A stretch of DNA of 64,000 bases, taken from Alphaproteobacteria bacterium (GTDB taxonomy: Bacteria > Pseudomonadota > Alphaproteobacteria > TMED109). Position 1 is the stretch's first letter. Every line of letters starts with the position of its first letter. Position numbers and translations under genes: made by a program. Location: contig JAURCJ010000001.1 in the NCBI GenBank assembly GCA_030828505.1, positions 239,662 through 303,661 on the forward strand, written 5' to 3'. Shown piece by piece: positions 46,859-54,646 of the stretch. The notes beneath the pieces were generated by a model. It worked only from the letters and a program-made list of their open reading frames with translations. It was not told the origin of the DNA and made no database searches.

Positions 46859-48292
46859 ATGTATGATGATAAACTTAAAGAAGAATGTGGTGTATTTGGA
46901 GTGTTTGGGCATCCAGATGCAGCAGCACTTACTGCTTTAGGCTTACATGCACTTCAGCATCGTGGACAAGAAAGTGCTGGAATTGTTTCTTTTGATGGTA
47001 AAAACTTTAATAATGAGCCTTATATGGGGCTAGTTGGTGATCATTTTACTAAAGCATCAGTTATAGATAGACTGCCTGGGAGTTCTGCGTTAGGACATGT
47101 TAGATATTCTACCACAGGTAATACTTCTCTCAAAAATATTCAACCTTTATTTGCTGACTTAATTGGAGGTGGTATTGCATGCTCACATAATGGCAATCTT
47201 ACAAATGGTATAGAACTAAGGAAAAATTTAGTTAAAAAAGGTGCAATATTTCAATCTACTACAGATACGGAAGCTCTCTTACACCTAATAGCCCAAAGTA
47301 AAAAATCAACTATGGTAAAAAAAATAATTGATGCCCTATTTGAATTAGAGGGTGCATATAGTATTGGACTATTAACAAATAAAAAGCTAATAGCAATTAA
47401 AGACCCTCTTGGAATTAGACCTTTGGTAATGGGTGAGTTAAAAGGAGCAAAAATTATTGCATCCGAAACATGCGCCTTAGATATAATTGGAGCTAAATAT
47501 ATTAGAGATATTGAAAATGGTGAAATTGTAATAATGGATAAGAATGGAGTAAAATCTTATAAGCCATTTAAAAATGTTCCTGCCAGACCATGTATATTTG
47601 AATATATTTATTTTGCACGACCAGATAGTGTTATGAACGGAAAAAATGTTTATGACTGTAGAAAAAAAATGGGACAACAACTTGCTTTAGAACTTAAAAC
47701 TAATGCCGATTTAGTTATTCCTGTCCCAGATTCTGGGGTTCCTGCAGCTCTAGGATATTCAGAAGCTTCTAAAATTCCATTCAATCTCGGAATAATAAGA
47801 AATCATTATGTCGGAAGAACTTTTATAGAACCTACGCAAACAATTAGACAATTAGGTATAAAATTAAAACATAATGTAAATAAATCTATAATAAAAAATA
47901 AAAAGGTTGTTTTAATAGATGACTCCATAGTCAGAGGAACTACTGCTATAAAAATAGTTGAAATGATTAGAAACGCAGGAGCCGCAGAAGTTCACATGAG
48001 AATTTCTAGTCCACCAATAAAATTTCCTGATTTTTACGGTATTGATACACCTAGTATAAGTGAATTAATAGCTTCTAAAAATTCCACAGAAGACATAAGA
48101 AAAATGTTAAAATTAGATAGTTTGCACTTTCTTTCATTAGAGGGCCTTTATAAATCTATGGGACATCAAAAAAGAAATGAAAATAATCCCCAATATACAG
48201 ATCATTGCTTTACAGGAGATTATCCTACTAACCTAGTAGATAGAGACGATGGTGCTTTAGAAAATCAATTATCTTTGCTTAATGATAAATAA
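46859..48292 (+). CDS. purF: Amidophosphoribosyltransferase
   Basis: PurF commits PRPP to purine synthesis. The N-terminal nucleophile glutaminase starts at C10 (KEECGVFGVFG) after a nine-residue propeptide that is removed in the mature enzyme. The phosphoribosyltransferase domain has the PRPP loop LIDDSIVRGTT. The 477 residues are typical. It is followed 11 bases later by the SDR-like gene. Confidence 0.95.
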   Translation: MYDDKLKEECGVFGVFGHPDAAALTALGLHALQHRGQESAGIVSFDGKNFNNEPYMGLVGDHFTKASVIDRLPGSSALGHVRYSTTGNTSLKNIQPLFADLIGGGIACSHNGNLTNGIELRKNLVKKGAIFQSTTDTEALLHLIAQSKKSTMVKKIIDALFELEGAYSIGLLTNKKLIAIKDPLGIRPLVMGELKGAKIIASETCALDIIGAKYIRDIENGEIVIMDKNGVKSYKPFKNVPARPCIFEYIYFARPDSVMNGKNVYDCRKKMGQQLALELKTNADLVIPVPDSGVPAALGYSEASKIPFNLGIIRNHYVGRTFIEPTQTIRQLGIKLKHNVNKSIIKNKKVVLIDDSIVRGTTAIKIVEMIRNAGAAEVHMRISSPPIKFPDFYGIDTPSISELIASKNSTEDIRKMLKLDSLHFLSLEGLYKSMGHQKRNENNPQYTDHCFTGDYPTNLVDRDDGALENQLSLLNDK

Positions 48293-48303
48293 GGCAATGC
48301 AAT

Positions 48304-48978
48304 ATGGATAAACGCATTGCACTAATCTTTGGAGCAACTGGAACACTTGGTGAAGCTATTACTAATAATTTAATAGAAAAAAATATTCAGTTAATATTAG
48401 TCGCGAAAAATACTGACAGATTAGAAAAAGTTTATGATAAAATAATAGATAAAGCTTTATTAAGACCAAAAGTAATTCCATTAGACCTTAAACATGGTAG
48501 ATCTATAGATAAATTAGGAGGTATAATATTTGAAAAATATAAAAAATTAGATATTCTTATAAATTGCTCCTCCTTTTATCCAAAATTAACTCCTATAAGC
48601 CATTTTTTACCTAAAGAATTTAAAAAAATAATAGATACTAATATATCAGCTAATTGGCAATTAATTAGAGCATTTGATCCATTACTTAGACTTTCAAAAA
48701 ATGGAAGAAGTTATTTTTTCGTATGTAAACAAAAAATATATCAAGAACCATATTTTAGTTCTTATAAATTTAGTAGTGATTCAATAGAATCCATAGTTAA
48801 GAGTTGGGAAAAAGAAATTAAAAAAACCAATATAAAAGTTTTTACATATGACCCAGGACCAATTAGAAGTAAACTAAGAAAAAGTGCTTTTCCCGGAGAA
48901 AATGAAAAAAATATAACTACTTCTAAAATAGCGGCAAAAAAATTTATTAAATTTTTAGAAAATAGTTATGAATCATAA
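48304..48978 (+). CDS. SDR-like protein that lacks the catalytic lysine
   Basis: The 224-residue protein is closest to YciK-type short-chain dehydrogenases: FGATGTLGEA (9-18) for the cofactor, YDPGPIRSKLRKSAFPGE late in the chain. At the active site the catalytic Tyr aligns with Y154 (SSYKFSSDS), but position +4 is S158 instead of Lys, the serine motif reads FFVCKQK, and NNAG is replaced by NCSS. It may be a non-catalytic relative. The gene position after purF is common for an SDR in alphaproteobacteria. Its end overlaps the der 3' end by 13 bases. Confidence 0.82.
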   Translation: MDKRIALIFGATGTLGEAITNNLIEKNIQLILVAKNTDRLEKVYDKIIDKALLRPKVIPLDLKHGRSIDKLGGIIFEKYKKLDILINCSSFYPKLTPISHFLPKEFKKIIDTNISANWQLIRAFDPLLRLSKNGRSYFFVCKQKIYQEPYFSSYKFSSDSIESIVKSWEKEIKKTNIKVFTYDPGPIRSKLRKSAFPGENEKNITTSKIAAKKFIKFLENSYES

Positions 48979-50315
48979 ATATATGGGTTTTTACTATTTT
49001 TAAAAATAAATCTTAATGGAATACCCTGTAAGTTAAACTCATCTCTCATATTATTTAATAAATATCTTTGATAAGATTCATTAAAATCACCATTTAAATT
49101 AGAAAAAAAAGTAAATGTAGGCGGTCTTATACTGGTCTGCGTACAATACTTAATTTTTATTACTCTACCTGACTTTAAAGGAGGCGGATTTACTTTTTGG
49201 ATAATATTTAACCACTTATTTAATTTTGATGTCGATATTTTTATATTCCATTTTTTATATACAGACATTGCTTCTTCCATCAATCTATTAATACCTTTTT
49301 TATTCAATGCTGAAATTTCTACTAAGTGAACACCTCTTAATTGAGACAAAGCCCTATTTAATTTTTTTCGTAACGCTATTCTTACATCTTCCCTATTAAC
49401 TACTAAATCCCATTTATTTGCAGCTATAATTAGAACTCTACCCTCTTCAATAACATGACCAGCTATAGATAGATCTTGACGAGATAATGCTTCATTACAA
49501 TCTAAAAGTAATATTACTATTTGAGCATATTTTACTGAGTCAATTGTAGATTCTACAGATAATTTCTCAATTTTATCAGTTACCTTACTTTTTTTTCTAA
49601 TTCCTGCAGTATCTATAAGTTGAATATTTGTATTATTCCAGATAAAATCTAACATAACTGAATCTCTAGTAACACCAGGCTGATTTCCTGTTAAAACTAT
49701 ATTTTTACCTAATAAAGTATTAATTAAAGTTGATTTACCACTATTAGGTCTTCCAACTATAGCTAACCTAATTTTAGAATGATCTTCAGTTATGTTTTGA
49801 CTATTAATATTTTGTGCTTTTTTCATTAATATAGATAAATTCTCTTCTAATACTCCAAATCCTATTCCATGTTCTGCTGATATTATTAAAGGCTCTCCAA
49901 ACCCTAATTTTATAGACTCATAGGCTTGGTTTTTTTGAGTCTCTGATTCTACTTTATTGCCTACTAATAGAACAGGACATTTAATTTTTCTTAAAATACT
50001 AGCACAAGAATAATCAAAAGGCATTATACCAGATCTAGCGTCAAACATGAAAATAATAATATCTGCAATATTTACTATAGATTTTATCTTATCTATAATA
50101 TTTTTACTTAATTCATTTTTATTATCAATTTTATCGAACCCAGCTGTATCATAAAGCATGAACTCTAATTTTCCAAGATTAGCTCTAAGTCCTTTATTAT
50201 CTCGAGTAACTCCGGGTATATCCGCTACTATAGCAGCTTTTCTCCTAATAAGCCTATTAAATAAAGTAGATTTACCTACATTAGGTCTTCCAAAAATTAC
50301 AACTTTAGGTAACAT
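48966..50315 (-). CDS. der: Ribosome biogenesis GTPase Der
   Basis: Der (EngA) has two tandem GTPase domains and assists 50S assembly. G1 motifs are GRPNVGKST (8-16) and GRPNSGKST in the second domain (about 187-195). DTAGF and DTAGI are the two G3 motifs, and NKVE and NKWD the G4 motifs. A C-terminal KH-like domain follows. The 449 residues are complete. bamB lies eight bases upstream in the same direction. Confidence 0.95.
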   Translation of the reverse strand: MLPKVVIFGRPNVGKSTLFNRLIRRKAAIVADIPGVTRDNKGLRANLGKLEFMLYDTAGFDKIDNKNELSKNIIDKIKSIVNIADIIIFMFDARSGIMPFDYSCASILRKIKCPVLLVGNKVESETQKNQAYESIKLGFGEPLIISAEHGIGFGVLEENLSILMKKAQNINSQNITEDHSKIRLAIVGRPNSGKSTLINTLLGKNIVLTGNQPGVTRDSVMLDFIWNNTNIQLIDTAGIRKKSKVTDKIEKLSVESTIDSVKYAQIVILLLDCNEALSRQDLSIAGHVIEEGRVLIIAANKWDLVVNREDVRIALRKKLNRALSQLRGVHLVEISALNKKGINRLMEEAMSVYKKWNIKISTSKLNKWLNIIQKVNPPPLKSGRVIKIKYCTQTSIRPPTFTFFSNLNGDFNESYQRYLLNNMRDEFNLQGIPLRFIFKNSKNPYIYDS

Positions 50316-50323
50316 TACAATTC

Positions 50324-51670
50324 CTATCGATAAACTATAAGTTCTGCATCTTTAGTATAAAAAATTATATGTTTATTAATTATAATAGGAGATATAAAAC
50401 TTGGTGCATCTAAGTTATATAATTTTTCATAATTACCATTATGACTATTTATTTTAAATACACTATCATGACAAGTAAGTATAATATTGTCACTAGCTAA
50501 AATTGGAGTAGAACACATAGGTATACTAGAATTAGAATTAATATTATCAGAAATATTAGAAATCCAACGCACTTCACCATTACTTTTAATTAAATTTATA
50601 ACTCTCCCATCATTACTAGTAATAAAAACTGAATCACCATTAACTATAGAGTCATTGGAAGTTTTGATAGGCACTTCCCAGATTATAGTTCCACTTATTA
50701 AATCTAATGCCGCAAACTTACCTGACAACGAGGAAGCATAAATTAAACCATCATTAATAACTGGTCCTGAATCTATATCTGTTAATTCTAAAGATCCAGA
50801 AATTGCTCCCTCTATAACTAAAGATGAATTCCATATTAATGATCCTGTTAAAGAGTCTAAAGCTATAATTTCTCCTGTATTACTTGGCAAAACAACGATA
50901 TCATTAGTAACAGCTGGAGCAGAAGATCCACTTGATATTGCAGATACATGTGAAGCACTATATCTCCATAATTCACTTCCGGTCATAATATCTAAAACAT
51001 ACAACTCATTATTAACTGTCATTTGATATATTAAACTATTATTAATGGTAGGAGAGCCCTGTACAGGCTTATAAATATTTTTTCTCCATTTAATCTCTCC
51101 ATTAATAATATTTAAATTTATGATTTCACCGTATGATGTAGAAATAATCAAACTATCATCAGTTAAAGCCAATCCACCATCAATATTAGAATTTATACTT
51201 TCTTCTACAGGGAATATTTCTTGTTCCCAGATAATATTACCATTGTTAATATTTAATGAAACTAATTTTCCTTCAGCATCCAAAACATATATATTTGATT
51301 TGTTTCCAACAGGTTGAGCATAAATTTTACTATATTTTCCTTCACCATCTCCTATATCTTTTTTCCATAGAAGTTCTGTATTCTCATCAATTATTAAGTT
51401 TTCAGGAGAATTATAATTATTTTTTCCTTTTTGGTTCCAATTTTCATTTTTTATAGCTTTATTTAAAGCAATTGGAATTTTAGATGCATCAGGATTGATT
51501 TCTATTTCTTTTAACGAAACACTTATATCTAATCTTTTACCTTCTAATTTTATTTTATCTGATGAATCATAAAGATCAAAAACATCCAAAGGTTTTAACA
51601 CGGAACAATTATTAATAAATAATCCAATGCTTATATATAAAAATATTAATATAAATTTACTTCTCATCAA
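50324..51670 (-). CDS. bamB: Outer-membrane protein assembly lipoprotein BamB
   Basis: BamB is the beta-propeller lipoprotein of the BAM complex. The signal peptide ends at a lipobox-like INNC with the lipidated Cys at about residue 22. The body has PQQ-like repeats of the form GxxxALDxxTGxxxW, for example LDIMTGSELWR and LDSLTGSLIW. It lies between yfgM (17 bases) and der (8 bases), the usual alphaproteobacterial order. LptD and SurA in this window belong to the same assembly pathway. Confidence 0.92.
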   Translation of the reverse strand: MMRSKFILIFLYISIGLFINNCSVLKPLDVFDLYDSSDKIKLEGKRLDISVSLKEIEINPDASKIPIALNKAIKNENWNQKGKNNYNSPENLIIDENTELLWKKDIGDGEGKYSKIYAQPVGNKSNIYVLDAEGKLVSLNINNGNIIWEQEIFPVEESINSNIDGGLALTDDSLIISTSYGEIINLNIINGEIKWRKNIYKPVQGSPTINNSLIYQMTVNNELYVLDIMTGSELWRYSASHVSAISSGSSAPAVTNDIVVLPSNTGEIIALDSLTGSLIWNSSLVIEGAISGSLELTDIDSGPVINDGLIYASSLSGKFAALDLISGTIIWEVPIKTSNDSIVNGDSVFITSNDGRVINLIKSNGEVRWISNISDNINSNSSIPMCSTPILASDNIILTCHDSVFKINSHNGNYEKLYNLDAPSFISPIIINKHIIFYTKDAELIVYR

Positions 51671-51687
51671 GTACTCTATAATTCGAT

Positions 51688-52329
51688 TTAAGGTAAAATA
51701 GATAATACTTCTCTAGATCTATTTTTCATATTTACTGATACTCCAGCTTCATCTGCTAAATTTTTAAAAATTGTTCGTGCTTTTGAAATATTTCCATCAT
51801 TTATCTCTAAATAACCCAAATATTCCATAGCAATAAATTTCAAATCAGATGCATTTGAAACTAAATCCTCTAAAATTAATCTTGCTTCCTTTTTATTATT
51901 CAAAGCAAAAAGCATTTCAACTGAGGATAATTTAGCATAATCTGAATAAAAATTAGATATATTATTATTAGCTAGCTCTTCATAAATGACTAATGCGCCG
52001 TTAAAATCTTTATCTGATCTTCTAATAGCCGCTTCTGTAAATCTTGCAATTAAGACATTATACTCTGAATCAACTTCTGTATTTGCAAAATCTTCTAAAA
52101 GTTTAATTGCGTTACTCTTGTCATCTTGTGCTGTTTCAATAGCAGCAAAAAATTTTTTAGATCTATCATTAATTTCTTTAAGACTATAATCTTTCCAAAA
52201 AGCATTAGCAGCTATAACTAATATAAATAATATTATACCTCCAATTAAATAATATTTATATCTATGCCATATACTTTTATATTTCTCTTCACGTAATTCT
52301 TCATCTACTTCTTGAAAAATATCACTCAC
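51688..52329 (-). CDS. Membrane-anchored TPR protein (YfgM-like)
   Basis: The 213-residue protein has a cytoplasmic N-terminus, one membrane helix (about 29-46, YYLIGGIILFILVIAANAF) and a helical periplasmic TPR domain. This is the YfgM layout; YfgM associates with the SecYEG translocon and periplasmic chaperones. The gene order yfgM-bamB-der supports the call. Confidence 0.88.
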   Translation of the reverse strand: MSDIFQEVDEELREEKYKSIWHRYKYYLIGGIILFILVIAANAFWKDYSLKEINDRSKKFFAAIETAQDDKSNAIKLLEDFANTEVDSEYNVLIARFTEAAIRRSDKDFNGALVIYEELANNNISNFYSDYAKLSSVEMLFALNNKKEARLILEDLVSNASDLKFIAMEYLGYLEINDGNISKARTIFKNLADEAGVSVNMKNRSREVLSILP

Positions 52330-52444
52330 AATTTACTCCTATTAAAAAATAATAATTAATATATATACTAATTTTAGTAAATGTTAATAATTGATTGATA
52401 TATTAAACAAATAAAAAATTTTAATTGATAAAAAGGTATTAAAT

Positions 52445-52792
52445 TTGGAAAAAAATAAATTTATTATTTCAGGAAAAAATATTGATACTAAAAATAATAT
52501 AACCTCTTATATAAAAAATAAAGATTTTAATAATATAATGTTAATGTTTTCCAGAATGCTTCAAGCTAATCAATGGAAAGATTATAGTTTTTCCTTACAA
52601 AAAGAAAATGTAATATTTTGTTTTTATAAGCACTCTTTTGAAACGCCTATATATAAAATAATTTATGAAAAAAAATCTAATAATTTTAATCTTTGGACTA
52701 CATATCACCAAAACAATAAAGTAAGAAGTTCTCCTTCTTTAGAGAAAACAATTAAATGGATAGAATCTCGATATTTGAAATCTGTAAAATAA
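52445..52792 (+). CDS. DUF2794 family protein
   Basis: The 115-residue cytoplasmic protein has the DUF2794 pattern: FNNIMLMFSRMLQANQWKDY followed by FCFYKHSFETPIYKI and a C-terminal helix. This alphaproteobacterial family has no established function. It begins with TTG and is divergent from yfgM with a 115-base spacer. It ends five bases before the convergent pentapeptide-repeat gene. Confidence 0.8.
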   Translation: MEKNKFIISGKNIDTKNNITSYIKNKDFNNIMLMFSRMLQANQWKDYSFSLQKENVIFCFYKHSFETPIYKIIYEKKSNNFNLWTTYHQNNKVRSSPSLEKTIKWIESRYLKSVK

Positions 52793-52797
52793 ATGAT

Positions 52798-53610
52798 TTA
52801 ATTACAATATAAATTTTGTAATATATGTGAATTATCCTCTCTTTTTTCTATAATTATTCCATCTAATATAGAATTAAAATTAATTTGCCCAGATAATCTA
52901 TTTCCACAGTAAAATATGTCTTCAAAATTAGCATTAGATATATCGGCATTATCAAAATTGGCATTAGATAAATTACTTAATACAAATTGAGAATTAACAA
53001 GTACAGAATCAGAGAATTGCGCATTGGAACAGTTGGCTCCTGAAAAATCTGCATTTTTTAGAACTGCGCCAGTAAAATCCGCGCCAGATAAATTTGCCCC
53101 ATTGAAATTGGCTCCTGTCAAGTTTGTATAACTAAAATCAGTATTTGATAAATTAGCACCTGTAAAGTTGACTGATTTCATATTTGCATTATTAGCTTCT
53201 CCGTTGCTAAATTCAATAGCTTGCATGTCTGCACCTCTAAAATCTGAATTATTTAATTTTGCGTTTCTAAATGAAGCTCCAATAAAAGTAGCTGCAGTAG
53301 CCTTGATATTTAACAATGATGAGTTATCTAGATTTACACTATGAAACTGAGAAGAAATTAAAATACTATTATTAAAAATAGATCCTGATAAATTAGAACC
53401 TTGAAAATTACTTTTCACTAAATTTGACTTTGTAAAATTAGAATTAGATATATTAAAATTCCAAAATTTAGATCCTTTTAGATCAAGATTGGAAAAGTTA
53501 CAACCTATACACTCCATACTTTTAATTAGTTTTTCTATTTCTGAATTAGACCCTGCAAGTGCTGTTGAAATACTGAAAATAATAGCTATAAAAAAAGAAA
53601 ATTTTACCAT
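52798..53610 (-). CDS. Exported pentapeptide-repeat protein
   Basis: A signal peptide (about 1-19) precedes a CxxC pair (C34, C37 in MECIGCNF). About forty pentapeptide repeats of the A(N/D)LSN/ANFxG type follow (about 37-230), which fold as a right-handed quadrilateral beta-helix. The C-terminal cap has two further cysteines (YCGN and the terminal YCN). A periplasmic location fits the signal peptide. Alphaproteobacterial proteins with an N-terminal C-x-x-C-x-L start before the repeats are known, but their role is not. It is divergent from the small membrane-protein gene. Confidence 0.87.
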   Translation of the reverse strand: MVKFSFFIAIIFSISTALAGSNSEIEKLIKSMECIGCNFSNLDLKGSKFWNFNISNSNFTKSNLVKSNFQGSNLSGSIFNNSILISSQFHSVNLDNSSLLNIKATAATFIGASFRNAKLNNSDFRGADMQAIEFSNGEANNANMKSVNFTGANLSNTDFSYTNLTGANFNGANLSGADFTGAVLKNADFSGANCSNAQFSDSVLVNSQFVLSNLSNANFDNADISNANFEDIFYCGNRLSGQINFNSILDGIIIEKREDNSHILQNLYCN

Positions 53611-53669
53611 TAACTTGTTCTCCTGTATATTGTATCTTATTTGTTTAATAAAAAATAGAGACTATAAAC

Positions 53670-53822
53670 ATGTCTAAATTTAGCATAATACTATGTATTT
53701 TGATAGTAGTACTGATTACTATACGTTACTTTGATCCCTTCGATAAAGGATTAGCAGAATGGGAGAAATGCAAGGAATCACTACTGACTCAAGTTTTTAC
53801 AAATAAATGTACAACTAGATAA
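53670..53822 (+). CDS. Small membrane protein of unknown function (50 residues)
   Basis: This short ORF starts at ATG 53670 and ends with TAA at 53820-53822. The protein has one membrane helix (about residues 4-21, FSIILCILIVVLITIRYF) and a soluble tail with DPFDKGLAEWEKC and a second Cys near the end (NKCTT). The organised layout, use of the whole space between two genes and the paired cysteines argue for a real gene. The end abuts the VOC gene stop without a gap. I know no family name for it. Confidence 0.6.
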   Translation: MSKFSIILCILIVVLITIRYFDPFDKGLAEWEKCKESLLTQVFTNKCTTR

Positions 53823-54557
53823 TCAAACGAAACAAATATCCAACCCTAATATCCTTATATTTTTTCCCAATTTCAACCTTTGTTTTGAAGCTTTTATATC
53901 AATTCCTACCAAGTCTATATAATTTTTTTTAGATTGAACAAATTTAATACTTGCATTTTCTAATATTATACATGGTTTATTTTTTTTAGTAATTAATTTA
54001 CTATCAAGTACTTGCGACCATATTTTAGCTAACTCTTTAGGGTTATCAGCAGCAATCGTAGCTCCAACAATACCTTCAACATAATCTTCATTAATATATT
54101 GCCTCCATTTTTTTCCTGCCGGCGGCCAATCAGCATATTTCTCTTTATAATTAGTATTACTTACTGAATCTATTTCTATTAAAGCTCCTTGCAAATCTTT
54201 TGGATGATATTGGTTAATTAAATAATTATCATGCTTTATATTATTAAAAGAATTTAATGCCCGTATACCCTTACTCTCTATGAATTTTCTTCTTTCTATA
54301 GAGTCATTACACTGAAAAATTGTCATATAACCAGCTGGACCCTTTTTTTTATCAATAAACCGTCCCGCTGTAGTATTAGTCGTAAAAGGAGAAACAACTT
54401 CTAAGAATTCTCCTCCTATAGGACAAACAATATTATTTAGACCGTATTGCTCAACTTCTTCATCTCTATAAGCTGTATTTATTTTTAACTCTTTATTAAT
54501 TATTCTTTCACATTCATTTAAATTATAACTAGCAACAGCAATTTGTCTTAATCTCAT
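53823..54557 (-). CDS. VOC superfamily (glyoxalase-like) protein
   Basis: The 244-residue protein has two vicinal-oxygen-chelate-type modules: LRQIAVASYNLNECERII at the start, then GGEFLEVVSPF and a second half with VEGIVGATIAADNPKELAKIW. The first module's metal ligands are not clear (the N-terminal LRQIAVAS has Gln where His is frequent), so activity is uncertain. It is divergent from oligopeptidase B by 89 bases. Substrate unknown. Confidence 0.78.
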   Translation of the reverse strand: MRLRQIAVASYNLNECERIINKELKINTAYRDEEVEQYGLNNIVCPIGGEFLEVVSPFTTNTTAGRFIDKKKGPAGYMTIFQCNDSIERRKFIESKGIRALNSFNNIKHDNYLINQYHPKDLQGALIEIDSVSNTNYKEKYADWPPAGKKWRQYINEDYVEGIVGATIAADNPKELAKIWSQVLDSKLITKKNKPCIILENASIKFVQSKKNYIDLVGIDIKASKQRLKLGKNIRILGLDICFV

Positions 54558-54646
54558 AATTAACCTCTACAAATGTTTAAAAGTATATTTACATTAATGT
54601 AATTTAGACTATTTTAAAATATTATTATTAATATATACGGAATATT

